Part shown: positions 22,948 through 32,162 of the stretch, piece after piece | How the letters are laid out: each line of letters opens with the position of its first letter | How positions within the stretch are numbered: the stretch's first letter is position 1 | Source: Terriglobales bacterium | GTDB lineage: Bacteria; Acidobacteriota; Terriglobia; Terriglobales; Acidobacteriaceae | Reading direction: 5' to 3' | NCBI GenBank assembly: GCA_035624455.1 | Contig: DASPRM010000025.1 | Span: 124,001-188,000 of the forward strand | Length of the DNA: 64,000 nt | Program-made: the position numbers and the translations under genes | Notes under the pieces: model-generated | Seen by the model: only the letters and a program-made list of their open reading frames with translations | Databases searched by the model: none | What the model was told of the DNA's origin: nothing

Positions 22948-24293
22948 CAGCGCCCCCGATTCGTGACCACTGGCTTTTGCGCGGACGGCGCCACCGCGGG
23001 CTGGGGTTCGGGAGCGAGAAGCTTTTCCAGCACCGCCAGCGTCCGCTCGGTTGCCCCAGTATTGGCAGTCACAACTTCGCGCGCATGCTTCGCCAGCAGA
23101 GCCCGCTTCTCTTCCTGAAACAATAAATGAAGCATTTCCTTGCCGACACTATCAGGCTGTACGACATCCACTGCGCCAGCGCGTATGAAAACGGAGACCA
23201 CTTCGCGAAAGTTCTCGGTATAAGGGCCAACCAGAATTGCCACCCCATGTTGGGCAGGTTCCATTATGTTGTGTCCGCCACGCGGAACCAGGCTGCCGCC
23301 CACAAAAGCCAAAGTCGCTAAGGAATAAACCGACGCCAGCTCTCCGATGCTGTCCAGCAGAAACACGCCCGAGCGCAGCAGCTGAGGGTCAGTCTCCTTC
23401 CATTGCGACCTTCGCCACCACTGCACCCCTGAGCGCTTTACGAATTCCGCCACCTCGGGCCAGCGTTCCGGATGGCGCGGAGCAAGAATCAGCAGCGCCT
23501 TAGGGAAGCGCTCCAGCACCTGCTGGAATGCATCGAGCACCATGCGTTCTTCGCCTTGCACAGTACTTCCGCACACGACGACAGGACTGGCTTCCCCCTT
23601 GGCCAGTGCTGCTTTCAGAGTGGCGGTGATCGCCACCGGTTTGGCGGCGGGAATATCGAACTTAAGGTTGCCTACAACCTTGACCTTGCGGGCGTCCGCT
23701 CCGATCAGAAACAGACGTCCGCGATCCTCTTCGCTCTGCGCCAGGAACGCGTCCACATTGCCGAGCACGCCGCGCAGCAGCGACCGAAAGCGCTGATATC
23801 GCGGAAAGGAACGGTCCGAGAGGCGGGCATTAACCACAACAATGCGCGTTCCACTATCTTTGGCCAAGCGAAGGAAATTCGGCCAAAACTCGGTTTCCGC
23901 AATCACCACCAATCGCGGGCGAAGCAGTTTCAGATACGGCCGGATGGCGAAAGCGAAGTCCACCGGAAAATAAAAGACATTACGTTCTCCGAAGCGCTCG
24001 CGGGCCAGCTTCTGTCCGGTGGCGGTGGTAGTGGAAACCATGATCTTGTGGTCGGGGAAGCGCTCACGGAGGCTTGCAATCAGGCCGCTGACCGCCAGCA
24101 CCTCGCCCACCGAGACGGCATGCACCCAGATAGCGGACATGTCAGCGCTGCCCCATTTCAGTCTCTGTGGCAGGCTTCCGAACCGCTCTCTCAAGCCTTC
24201 GCGGTATTTGCCGCTGGCCAGCATGCGCAGCAGCCAATAAGGCAGGCTAACCAGAAGCGCCAGCGCCAGCAGCGCACTGTAGACAAGATACAT
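22947..24293 (-). CDS. waaA: 3-deoxy-D-manno-octulosonic acid (Kdo) transferase
   Basis: A 448-residue GT30 enzyme that transfers Kdo from CMP-Kdo to lipid IVA. It begins with a membrane-anchoring helix ('YSALLALALLVSLPYWLL'), then 'IWVHAVSVGEVLAVSGLIAS', 'MVSTTTATGQKLARERFG', 'ETEFWPNFLRLAKDSG', 'VNARLSDRSFPRYQRFRSLL', 'GSTVQGEERMVLDAFQ' and 'FVGGSLVPRGGHNIMEPAQH'. The ATG at 24293 is preferred to upstream in-frame starts, which would read through non-coding repeat sequence. First gene of the LPS core operon. Confidence 0.95.
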   Translation of the reverse strand: MYLVYSALLALALLVSLPYWLLRMLASGKYREGLRERFGSLPQRLKWGSADMSAIWVHAVSVGEVLAVSGLIASLRERFPDHKIMVSTTTATGQKLARERFGERNVFYFPVDFAFAIRPYLKLLRPRLVVIAETEFWPNFLRLAKDSGTRIVVVNARLSDRSFPRYQRFRSLLRGVLGNVDAFLAQSEEDRGRLFLIGADARKVKVVGNLKFDIPAAKPVAITATLKAALAKGEASPVVVCGSTVQGEERMVLDAFQQVLERFPKALLILAPRHPERWPEVAEFVKRSGVQWWRRSQWKETDPQLLRSGVFLLDSIGELASVYSLATLAFVGGSLVPRGGHNIMEPAQHGVAILVGPYTENFREVVSVFIRAGAVDVVQPDSVGKEMLHLLFQEEKRALLAKHAREVVTANTGATERTLAVLEKLLAPEPQPAVAPSAQKPVVTNRGR

Positions 24294-24330
24294 CGGCCCA
24301 CAACCTGCCGAATTGTAATCGGCTGAGTGG

Positions 24331-24357
24331 GAATCGGGTAATGGGTAATCGGGTAAT
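24331..24357. repeat. GGTAATCGGGTAAT-type short repeat (second copy)
   Basis: Three degenerate units of 'gggtaatc' upstream of waaA, related to the copy at 21943-21977. Probably the same dispersed satellite. Confidence 0.5.
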
Positions 24358-24438
24358 CTCCAGCCTGGGGCAATCCGGCTGATCGGCCAATCCTGCCGAT
24401 CGGCCAAGTGGGCCACGCGCCCACCCACTAAGAAACTG

Positions 24439-24494
24439 CCCCACTCAAGCCAAATAAAAGCTTGAATGGGGTACCCATTGAGTGGGGATTTTTT
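24439..24494 (+). terminator. Strong hairpin with T6 between aceA and waaA
   Basis: CCCCACTCAA (24439-24448) pairs with TTGAGTGGGG (24478-24487), followed by ATTTTTT on the plus strand. The middle segment GCTTGAATGGGG (24460-24471) can pair with either arm, giving alternative folds. Read on the minus strand it lies just after aceA and probably ends that transcript as well, though without a T-tract. Confidence 0.6.
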
Positions 24495-24522
24495 GCGTGC
24501 AGGCGGAAAGTCCAACCACGCG

Positions 24523-26805
24523 TCAGCTCTGAGCCTGCAGCGCCGGCGACGTCGCCTTTTGGATCATCTCCATGAGCGCTACGCGCTCCGGCTTGAGCAG
24601 TTCGGCCACACCTTCCCTGTTTACGTCCGCCACGATGATTTGCCCGATCTCGGTATTGACGTTCGAAAAGATACCGAGGCTCTTCATCCTCTGGGTCTGC
24701 ATCTGGTTGTCTTCGGTCGGGGTCACGTAGTGCACTGCGCCTGCGTTGTAGCGGTGAATCAGGAACAGCTGCACCAGCGTCATCAGCCGCTTCTTGCGGA
24801 GCGCCGGGGTGGTGTTCTGGTCGCGAACCGAGAGGATGTTGCGCCCGCGCCGATCCTGAATGTTGGCAAAGACAACATTGGCTAGCTTCTCGCGATCGGC
24901 GTCGCTAAGCACGCTTATTTCCAGCAACTCGGAACCGGCGGTATGGGGACGCAGCTCGACGCGCAATTTTTCCGGATAAGCAAAATGCTTCCGCCACTCC
25001 GCCAGCCACTCCTCCAGCACCTTGGTCGGGAACTCCGTCTGCACCAGATGCTGGAACTGCGTCGATCCCTTGCCCATCGCCTTGGTGGCAGCGGTGCGTC
25101 CGGAAACCGCGATCAATGCGGCGTCCAGCCGTGGTCCTCCCACCAGCGTTTGCGGAGTCCGATACGGCGATTCCAGCAGCCTGAATTTGCGCTGCAGGCG
25201 CGCCAGCGCCAGCATTCCGTCCTGCTTCAGCGCGGTGGCAAACTCCTCGGCAGCCAGACCGTCGATCTGATGCCCGCCATAGGTGATGAAGTTGAAAACG
25301 AAGCCCAGTTTCCCCAATTCTTCGGGGAACCGCCGCATTTCTTCGTCGCTCATGCCGGTGGTGTCCCAGTTGAACGATGGCGACAAGTTGTAGGCTAGCA
25401 TCTTGTCTGGAAATTCCGCACGAATTGCGTCCGCGAACTTCGCGGCGTCTTCGAGATCGGCAGTCTTAGTCTCCATCCACAGAATGTCGGCGAAGGGAGC
25501 CGCCGCCAGGGACTTGGCGATTGCGTAATCGATTCCACCCTCGACCTGGTAGAAGCCCTCGGGAGTCTTCGGCAGCTCGCAATCCCAGCTGACCCGAACT
25601 CCCATGGCTTTCGCGCGCTCCTGCACATCGTAAAACGAAGCGCGCCGCGAGAAGGCGAGCCATTCTTCGACGGTCATGTCGAAGCTCACGCCCTCGTAGG
25701 TGCGCGACTCCATTACCTCGGCGACTGCCTGCGCATAAGTCTTCAGCCCCGCTTCTGACTGCCACACTTCCATGTAGCGGGTGTCAATCTTGTCGAGCGC
25801 GTTGTCGAGCCAGTTGGCGCTGGCGTTCTTGAGCGACTTCGCACTCTCCGCGATGAGTGGCATCAGCCCCACGCGCTCCAGCCAGGCGAATGCGGCCTGG
25901 TATGCGGCCTCGGAGACGGCGAACAACAAGTGTCCGCGGACCTCCTCCACTCCCAACTCAGAGAGCTTCCGCAAAATAGCCAGATACCCAAGCTTGTAGC
26001 TGGGCAGGTCGAGATTGGTCGCGCCCAGGATGAAGGGCTGATCGCGCTCGTCGCTGCGATTCTCCAGAAACGTCGCAGATTCGGCGTCGGTACGCGCCAC
26101 GATGATGCCCGGAACCCGCATGATGTCGAGCTGCAGGCGGGCGGCGTTGAGCCGTTTGATCTGCTCGTCTTCCGCCACCAGCACCTTCCCACCCTGGTGG
26201 CCGCACTTCTTGGCTCCGGGCTTCTGATCTTCGATGTGGTAACCGGGTACGCCGGCCTCGACCAGCCGCCGGATCAGGTTGCGCACATGCGCGTCGCCGC
26301 CGTGGCCGGTATCGGCGTCAGCGATGATGAACGGACGATAGTCAACCACTGGGTTCGCCTTGCGTTGCTCTTCGCTCATGCGCATGCGCGCGAAGTGCTG
26401 ATTCTTGTCAGCCGTGAGCAGCGCGCGTACCAATCCGGCTGCCTCGTCCGGCACCTGGCTGAGCGGATAGCTTGCCAGGTCGGGGCCGGGATCCTCGTCG
26501 GACGATCCCTTAGCCGACGTCGCCCAACCTCCCAGGTAGATCCCTTCCATCCCGATGCGCTTCATGGTCACGGCCTGCCCGGGGGAATAAGGACCGAAGG
26601 TCGTGATCTGCTTGCGTTGCTGGAACAGCTCGCGCAAGCGCGCGTAGAACGCTTCGGCAGCGCGCCGCGCGACCGTGTAGTCACCCGGAATCGTTCCTTG
26701 CTGCTCCGCCACCTGGCGTGGCGAGTAGAGACGGACGATGCCCGCAAACCGTGGATCGGCAAACCATTGCCTGGCGGCCTCGACCTGTTGCTCAGCTGTA
26801 GTCAT
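24523..26805 (-). CDS. aceA: Isocitrate lyase, long ICL2-type
   Basis: Cleaves isocitrate to glyoxylate and succinate in the glyoxylate shunt. At 760 residues it is much longer than the ~430-residue enterobacterial enzyme and resembles the mycobacterial AceA2/ICL2 class, with an inserted helical domain and a C-terminal extension. The catalytic signature '[10 protein letters not shown]' is at residues 199-208 (Cys201). Other conserved blocks are '[12 protein letters not shown]', '[10 protein letters not shown]', '[13 protein letters not shown]' and 'YNLSPSFNW'. In ICL2 the C-terminal domain binds acetyl- or propionyl-CoA as an activator (known for the family); the 'NRRGR'-like region here ('[20 protein letters not shown]') is within that domain. 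No malate synthase is nearby. Confidence 0.95.
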   Translation of the reverse strand: MTTAEQQVEAARQWFADPRFAGIVRLYSPRQVAEQQGTIPGDYTVARRAAEAFYARLRELFQQRKQITTFGPYSPGQAVTMKRIGMEGIYLGGWATSAKGSSDEDPGPDLASYPLSQVPDEAAGLVRALLTADKNQHFARMRMSEEQRKANPVVDYRPFIIADADTGHGGDAHVRNLIRRLVEAGVPGYHIEDQKPGAKKCGHQGGKVLVAEDEQIKRLNAARLQLDIMRVPGIIVARTDAESATFLENRSDERDQPFILGATNLDLPSYKLGYLAILRKLSELGVEEVRGHLLFAVSEAAYQAAFAWLERVGLMPLIAESAKSLKNASANWLDNALDKIDTRYMEVWQSEAGLKTYAQAVAEVMESRTYEGVSFDMTVEEWLAFSRRASFYDVQERAKAMGVRVSWDCELPKTPEGFYQVEGGIDYAIAKSLAAAPFADILWMETKTADLEDAAKFADAIRAEFPDKMLAYNLSPSFNWDTTGMSDEEMRRFPEELGKLGFVFNFITYGGHQIDGLAAEEFATALKQDGMLALARLQRKFRLLESPYRTPQTLVGGPRLDAALIAVSGRTAATKAMGKGSTQFQHLVQTEFPTKVLEEWLAEWRKHFAYPEKLRVELRPHTAGSELLEISVLSDADREKLANVVFANIQDRRGRNILSVRDQNTTPALRKKRLMTLVQLFLIHRYNAGAVHYVTPTEDNQMQTQRMKSLGIFSNVNTEIGQIIVADVNREGVAELLKPERVALMEMIQKATSPALQAQS

Positions 26806-27005
26806 GGTCGTTTTCCTGCGCTCGGCGCAAATAAATTTTGGAGATAAAAGGCGGAGCCATTGTACAGCGGTTCCCGCTGCCGGAGCGCTCTAAGCCAGGC
26901 TTGCCGCGGCGGCATCCCGCTTCGGGCGAATGCAGGCGTTTGGTGTTCCTGGGTCAGGAATCGCAACCCTTTGCAGGGATCGAATTCGGAAGGGTGAGTT
27001 TATGT

Positions 27006-28448
27006 TTAGTGCGACACGCTTACCGGCGCCGATGCCAGACAGTTGTTGGTTTCATCGGCTTCTTTCACGTAGTTGTACTGATCGGCACAGGCGATCAGGT
27101 AGTAGCTGCCCGCAGCCGTGCTTGCCGGAATGGTGACCATAGTTGTGCCCGCAGAGCTGGCTCCCGACGGCAGCGCCGACACGGAGCGAGTCGCGCCCAG
27201 TTGCACGCTGGATCCGCTCTTGGTTGGAGTAGTGGACAGGTAATAGCCGGTGTAAGAAGCAGCCGCGTTGCCGCTCCCTTGATTCAGTAGGGTATCGGAG
27301 AGCTGCGCCGCGGCCCCCGCCGTCAAGGTTTGCGGCACGCTGACGCTGGTCTCCACCAGGTCGGGCACGCCTACCGGCAGAGGCGCGGAGGTGGCCACGC
27401 AGTTATTGGTCTCGTCGGTCTCCTTCACGTAGTTGTACTGGTCGGCACAGGCAATCAGATAGTAGCTGCCCGGGGCGGTATTCAGCGGAATAGTAACGGT
27501 AGCTGCGCCTGAGGAACTGGCTCCCGCTGCCAACGCTGGCACGGAACGAGTCGCACCCAACTGCACGCTGGACCCGCTCTTGCTCAGTGTGGTGGACAAG
27601 TAGTAGGCGGTGTAGGAACTTGCAGCGTTGCCGGCCCCCTGGTTGAGCACAGTGTCGGAGATCTGCACCGCAATTCCCGCAGCTAACGGCCCGAGGGGAT
27701 TGACGCTGCTCTCGACCAGGTCGGGCATGCCCATCGGCAGAGGCGCAGACGTAGCCAGGCAGTTGTTGGTTTCGTCGCTCTCCTTCGAGTAGTTATATTG
27801 ATCGGCGCAAGCAATCAGGTAATAGCTGCCGGCCGCTGTGTTGAGTGGAATGGTTACAGTAGCCACTCCCGAAGAGGTGGCGCTCGCCGCCAATGCCGGA
27901 ACTGAGCGGTTGGTTCCCAGCAGCACACTCGATCCGGTTTTAGCCGGTGTGGTGGACAGGTAATAGCCAGTGTAGGAAGCAGCCGCGTTGCCCGTCCCCT
28001 GATTCATCACGGTGTCGGAAATCTGCACCGCAACTCCGGCCGCCAACGGTCCCGGCACGCTGAGGCTGCTCTCAACCAGGTCGGGCAAACCCATCGGAAG
28101 CGGAGCCGCTGTAGCCACGCAGTTGTTAGTTTCGTCGCTCTCCCTCACGTAGTTGTACTGATCAGCGCAGGCAAGCACGTAATAGCTACCAGCCGCCGTG
28201 TTCAGGGGAATCATTACCGTGGCGAGACCGGAAGAACTGGCTCCCGACGGCAGAGCCGGTACGGAGCGGCTCGTTCCCAGCAGCACACTGGAGCTGGTCT
28301 TGTTGGGTGTGGTGGACAGGTAATAGCCGGTATAGGAATTACCCGCATTGCCGGTTCCCTGGTTCAGCACGGTATCGGAAACCTGCACCGACACTCCGGC
28401 GGCGAGCGGCCCTGTCAGACTTGCCGCGGTCTCAACCAGGTCTGGCAA
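27006..28448 (-). repeat. Four tandem 360-bp coding repeats (CARDB)
   Basis: Unit starts fall at 28448, 28088, 27728 and 27368 on the minus strand, exactly 360 bp apart with no indels; the last unit ends at the stop codon. Each begins (L/M/V)PDLVE(T/S) and carries 'SYYLIACADQYNY'-like and 'DETNNC' motifs. High DNA similarity suggests recent duplication or gene conversion. Confidence 0.9.
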
Positions 28449-30404
28449 TCCTGCTCCCGAACCTTGCAGGCTGATCGATTGCGGACTGTTGCTGGCGTCA
28501 TGTGAGACGGTCAGGCTGCCACTCCGATTTCCTACCGCCGACGGCGTGAATGTCACCGTAATCGTGCAGCTTCCACTACCCGCCACAGTGCTTCCACAGT
28601 TGTTGCTCTGGTTGAAGTCACCGCTGATCACGATGCTAACAATGTGAAGCGGGGTTTGCGTCTGATTGTTGGTCAGCACTACTTGCTTGGGCGCGCTGGT
28701 ACTGCCGATCGGCACGCTGCCAAAATCGAGGGCATCAGGCGCCAGAGTGACCGGCGGCGGCACATAACCGATACCCGACAGCGCTGAAATCTGCGGGCTG
28801 TTGGGCGCATCGTCGGTAACGGTGAGAGCGCCACTCAGGGAACCCGCTGTTCTTGGGGTAAAGGTGACCGTTATCGCGCAGTTCGTGCCCGGCGCCAGAC
28901 TCGTGGGACAGGCATTCGTCTGCGCAAAATCGCCGGTGGCAGCAATGCTGACCACGGTCAGCGGCGTGGTCTGGTTGTTGGTGAGGGTTACCGTGCGTGG
29001 GCCGCTGGTGGTGTTCAGATTCTGATTGCCAAAAGAAACCGCTGCCGGCGACAAGCTTACCGGAGCCGTGCAGGCTTGCAGCGCTTTATCCACATTCAGG
29101 CGCCCTCCGCTGACCGTGATCCCCGTCATGGAAGCGATGTTATCGACATTATTCAGAAGATCCGCTTTGAGCGACGAGGTGCTCAGTGGGCAGCGCGACA
29201 GCACCAGTGCAGCCGCGCCGGAGACGTGCGGGGTAGCCATCGAAGTTCCGCTCATCAATTGGTAGTTGCCTCCGGGAATCGTAGAGAGAATACTCACTCC
29301 CGGCGCCCCCAGGTGAACGCTTCCTGCTCCGTAATTCGAGAACGACGCCCGGTTATCGTTGTTGTCCGTGGCGGCCACGGCAATCAGGCTGGGCAAGTTG
29401 TAAGCGGCGGGATAGAAGGGCATGACGTCGTTATTGGATCCATTGTTACCTGCGGCAAAAACGAACAGCATGTCATTGTCGGCGGCGTGTTGGATTTCAT
29501 CAGCCAGCGCCTGGGAGTAGCCGCCTCCGCCCCAGCTGTTCGAAACCACGCGAATGTTGGCGCTCTTCGTGGGTGCAAAAGCCTGCTTGGCCTGCACCAG
29601 GAACTCGATGGCCTCGATGGCATCCGCCGCCGTCCCCGAACCACTGGAATCCAGGAATTTGGCTCCGATCAGTTTGGTCGTCCAATTGACCCCCACCACA
29701 CCTAACCCGTTATTGCCGGCCGCGCCGATTGTGCCCGAGACGTGCGTCCCGTGACCATGATCATCCATGGGATCACAGGAATTTGTGATGGCATTGAAGC
29801 CGTGGGAGCCGGCTGGGCAGGTGATTGTCTGCCCCGCTATGACGACGGAGAAATCCGATGGCGCAGACCAGACATTAGCGGCGAGATCGGGGTGGGTGTA
29901 GTCAATTCCTGTGTCAATCACCGCCACCACCTCATCGGAGGATCCCGTTGAGATATTCCAGGCGGAAGCGGCGCTGATGTCAGCTCCGGGTGTTCCCGGC
30001 GAGTACCCGAACGACTGCCCGGTGTTTTGCAGCCCCCAGAGTTCTACAAACCGAGGATCATTCGGCTCGCCGATTACATCGATGATGTAATTGGGCTCCG
30101 CGTAAACGACTCCCTCGGCATTTCTCAATTGCTGGAGCAGGACGGCCAGCTTCTTCGAGCGTGAGTGGAGGCGATAAACCTGCTTCAGCCTTCCAACTGG
30201 TTTTGCCGAATCCAGATCGTGATCCCTCCACAAGCGTTGCAGCCAGCCAGGTGTCATGCCTTCGAAGCGAACGATGGCTTCGCGGGCAGCGACCTTGTAG
30301 CCATTGTGGATCTCGATGTTGTCCTGCGCCCTGAGTACGGGCATGCAAAGTGCCAGGGCAGCAAAGACCAGAAGCAGGGCGGAAGGGCGAAGTGGCGGGC
30401 GCAT
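27006..30404 (-). CDS. Secreted subtilisin-like (S8) protease with choice-of-anchor D and four CARDB repeats
   Basis: A 1132-residue exported protease. Signal peptide ~1-26; inhibitor-like propeptide ~27-110; S8 domain ~120-435 with catalytic Asp164 ('AVIDTGIDYTHPDL'), His218 ('DDHGHGTHVSG'), oxyanion Asn320 ('FAAGNNGS') and Ser388 ('GTSMATPHVSG'). Two ASPM-SPD-2-Hydin-like beta domains (~445-650; 'VSFGNQNLNTTSGPRTVTL', 'LDFGSVPIGSTSAPKQVVL') precede four CARDB-like repeats at 653-772, 773-892, 893-1012 and 1013-1132, each exactly 120 residues. All catalytic residues are present. Function inferred: extracellular proteolysis with surface or substrate adhesion by the beta domains. It stands alone. 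Confidence 0.95.
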   Translation of the reverse strand: MRPPLRPSALLLVFAALALCMPVLRAQDNIEIHNGYKVAAREAIVRFEGMTPGWLQRLWRDHDLDSAKPVGRLKQVYRLHSRSKKLAVLLQQLRNAEGVVYAEPNYIIDVIGEPNDPRFVELWGLQNTGQSFGYSPGTPGADISAASAWNISTGSSDEVVAVIDTGIDYTHPDLAANVWSAPSDFSVVIAGQTITCPAGSHGFNAITNSCDPMDDHGHGTHVSGTIGAAGNNGLGVVGVNWTTKLIGAKFLDSSGSGTAADAIEAIEFLVQAKQAFAPTKSANIRVVSNSWGGGGYSQALADEIQHAADNDMLFVFAAGNNGSNNDVMPFYPAAYNLPSLIAVAATDNNDNRASFSNYGAGSVHLGAPGVSILSTIPGGNYQLMSGTSMATPHVSGAAALVLSRCPLSTSSLKADLLNNVDNIASMTGITVSGGRLNVDKALQACTAPVSLSPAAVSFGNQNLNTTSGPRTVTLTNNQTTPLTVVSIAATGDFAQTNACPTSLAPGTNCAITVTFTPRTAGSLSGALTVTDDAPNSPQISALSGIGYVPPPVTLAPDALDFGSVPIGSTSAPKQVVLTNNQTQTPLHIVSIVISGDFNQSNNCGSTVAGSGSCTITVTFTPSAVGNRSGSLTVSHDASNSPQSISLQGSGAGLPDLVETAASLTGPLAAGVSVQVSDTVLNQGTGNAGNSYTGYYLSTTPNKTSSSVLLGTSRSVPALPSGASSSGLATVMIPLNTAAGSYYVLACADQYNYVRESDETNNCVATAAPLPMGLPDLVESSLSVPGPLAAGVAVQISDTVMNQGTGNAAASYTGYYLSTTPAKTGSSVLLGTNRSVPALAASATSSGVATVTIPLNTAAGSYYLIACADQYNYSKESDETNNCLATSAPLPMGMPDLVESSVNPLGPLAAGIAVQISDTVLNQGAGNAASSYTAYYLSTTLSKSGSSVQLGATRSVPALAAGASSSGAATVTIPLNTAPGSYYLIACADQYNYVKETDETNNCVATSAPLPVGVPDLVETSVSVPQTLTAGAAAQLSDTLLNQGSGNAAASYTGYYLSTTPTKSGSSVQLGATRSVSALPSGASSAGTTMVTIPASTAAGSYYLIACADQYNYVKEADETNNCLASAPVSVSH

Positions 30405-30740
30405 GACTTCCTCCTCTGGAAGAGACTGCGTGGGGTGAACATCGCTCTGAGAAGAGGGACCGGAGACCAGGGGAGAAAAGAGGAATCATCACACCAATTA
30501 CTTCGAAGAAAGATTCTTGTCTTTACGCCCTTCTTACAGATTGATTACTTTTGGCGAATGCGGCTCAGGGGGTTGAGCCGCTCCGATCTGATGAAATTCT
30601 GCACAGGGCTATATTCCCGTAGTGGGTAAGTCTCAGGTCTAGATGAATAATTCCCGTGCTCCCGTATCGAACGGACCTAGCATTTACTCGAATAGGGAAA
30701 CTCAGCAGTCGGGGGATCCCGGCGCACCCCAGGGACCCTT
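30405..30740. other. Divergent intergenic region with an 8-bp stem
   Basis: No gene is seen. It separates the subtilase (minus) from the wHTH regulator (plus) and must contain both promoters. GCGGCTCA (30560-30567) and TGAGCCGC (30574-30581) form a perfect palindrome with a GGGGGT loop and no T-tract, so an operator-like or RNA element is more likely than a terminator. Confidence 0.4.
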
Positions 30741-31280
30741 ATGCCCGCAAGCACGAAAAGCGCGGCACATCGCACCACAGCGGGTGGGGTATCGTATTCC
30801 TTCAGCCCCTTCGTCCTTGATACCTCAGAACACATGCTGATCTGCGAAGGAAATCCTTTGGAGCTCACGCCCAAGGTTTATCGAACCCTGCTGGTACTGG
30901 TCAGCCACGCAGGGCATCTGCTCACGAAGGATGATCTGATAGAAAATGTCTGGCCCGATGCGGTAGTGGAAGAGAGTGGCCTGGCAAGAAATGTGTGTCT
31001 GTTGCGGAAAATTTTGGGCGATACGAGCCATCCCGCTCGCTACATCGAAACCATCCCCAAGGTCGGTTACCGCTTCGTGGCTCCTGTAAGAGAAATTCAG
31101 GAGACGGCGTCTTCTTCGCCATACCAGCCGGCGATCCAGCGCGACCTCGGAGTGGTGCAGAAGCACAAGAAGCTGCGTCGCAGCATGGAGGCGGCTTGGA
31201 TGTTCTTCGCCGCCGTCCTGGGGGTGCTGGCGATCCTGTTGGCGCTGGCGCTGCTACTGCTGAGCACGAGGATTCATTAG
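30741..31280 (+). CDS. Membrane-bound winged-helix (OmpR/PhoB-type) regulator, short CadC-like
   Basis: A 179-residue protein with an N-terminal Trans_reg_C winged-helix domain ('YSFSPFVLDTSEHMLICEGN', 'PLELTPKVYRTLLVLVSHAG', 'LLTKDDLIENVWPDAVVEES', 'YIETIPKVGYRFVAPV') and one C-terminal transmembrane helix ('MFFAAVLGVLAILLALALLL'). Acidobacterial relatives usually continue into long TPR or WD40-like C-terminal domains; here the protein stops six residues after the helix. It lacks a receiver domain, so it may signal from the membrane in the manner of CadC/ToxR. The divergent protease gene is a candidate target, by position only. Confidence 0.85.
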   Translation: MPASTKSAAHRTTAGGVSYSFSPFVLDTSEHMLICEGNPLELTPKVYRTLLVLVSHAGHLLTKDDLIENVWPDAVVEESGLARNVCLLRKILGDTSHPARYIETIPKVGYRFVAPVREIQETASSSPYQPAIQRDLGVVQKHKKLRRSMEAAWMFFAAVLGVLAILLALALLLLSTRIH

Positions 31281-31372
31281 CTGACTGGGCCTGCTTCTGG
31301 CGCGTTCACCAGACCTCTAGTGGCGTTCGTGCAGGGGATTAGCGACTGCGGAGGCCGCCAGTGAAGCCAAGG

Positions 31373-31609
31373 TCACTTGGTTCCAAACAACGGCTGGCGG
31401 TCGACGTGAATGTAAGTGTCGAACTCGACTGCGACCGGATTGCCGGCCTTAAGACATGTCGGGCAGAGACGATTCATCAGCTTGAAGCGCTCGGCGGCTG
31501 CCGATTCGCTCTCGGCGTCGATAAATCCCGGCTCACTCTGGTCGGTGTCGATTACCCAAACGTTATGACAGCTGCGGCAGGTCGCTTTGCCGATCGCTCG
31601 ATAGTGCAT
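31373..31609 (-). CDS. Small protein with two CxxC pairs (zinc-ribbon-like)
   Basis: A 78-residue protein with 'CRSCHNVWVIDTDQSEPGF' near the N-terminus and 'LMNRLCPTCLKAGNPVAVEF' in the second half. The two CxxC pairs about 35 residues apart suggest a zinc-ribbon fold. No further domain is recognised. It lies alone on the minus strand; its exact start is the ATG at 31609. Confidence 0.6.
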   Translation of the reverse strand: MHYRAIGKATCRSCHNVWVIDTDQSEPGFIDAESESAAAERFKLMNRLCPTCLKAGNPVAVEFDTYIHVDRQPLFGTK

Positions 31610-31688
31610 GGCGGCAGGGATTATACGTCAGTCCGGCGACAGCAACGCAGATTCACTTACCTAAGAGATAAACGTGAAGAGATCTTCT

Positions 31689-32069
31689 CTATAGCGGAAA
31701 ATGGAATTTTAGAAACTGGTAATAATCGCTGCCCAGTTTGGAGAGATATGCACAGAGGGTAAGCAACCCGGCGAGAGACAACCTCCTTCCGGCTGGACTG
31801 TGAGCTTGTAAACCAAGCCGGAGCACTGTGATCAACGCCACTGCTATAAGGGACATTAAGATCGTTGGTAATAGGAGGTAGCCCTGCACCATGTACAAGA
31901 CAAGAACAAGAGCGTATTGAGTTGCGAAGATCACAATTCCAGTTGGTACATTAGGCGATCCGTCACCTTTCTCAAATCGCCAATACCGATACCCGCCAAG
32001 CACGCTGCACAGGAATCCCATTGGTGCAAGCAGAGCAAAACCAAACGGCAAGAGCAATTCCCAATCCAC
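31689..32069 (-). CDS. Hypothetical integral membrane protein (4 TM)
   Basis: A 126-residue protein with about four hydrophobic helices: 'LLLPFGFALLAPMGFLCSVL', 'GIVIFATQYALVLVLYMVQG', 'LLPTILMSLIAVALITVLRL' and 'LSLAGLLTLCAYLSKLG'. No motif identifies a family. Its codon use has somewhat lower GC at third positions than the neighbours, which could reflect transfer or only a hydrophobic composition. Confidence 0.55.
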   Translation of the reverse strand: MDWELLLPFGFALLAPMGFLCSVLGGYRYWRFEKGDGSPNVPTGIVIFATQYALVLVLYMVQGYLLLPTILMSLIAVALITVLRLGLQAHSPAGRRLSLAGLLTLCAYLSKLGSDYYQFLKFHFPL

Positions 32070-32162
32070 ACAGCCATTCTCGCAGGGTGGACCACCAGCG
32101 TCTAGATTACAGTTGTTACCAGGCGTTAGCGCAACTGAGCGCGATCAAATAACCCGCGATCC

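Noticed and set aside
25930-26847. Long plus-strand open frame over aceA
   Set aside because: Antisense to a clear isocitrate lyase with the KKCGH signature.
27006-28448. Regular repeats that might suggest a CRISPR array
   Set aside because: Units are 360 bp, in frame and coding for CARDB domains; no short repeats with unique spacers are present anywhere in the window.
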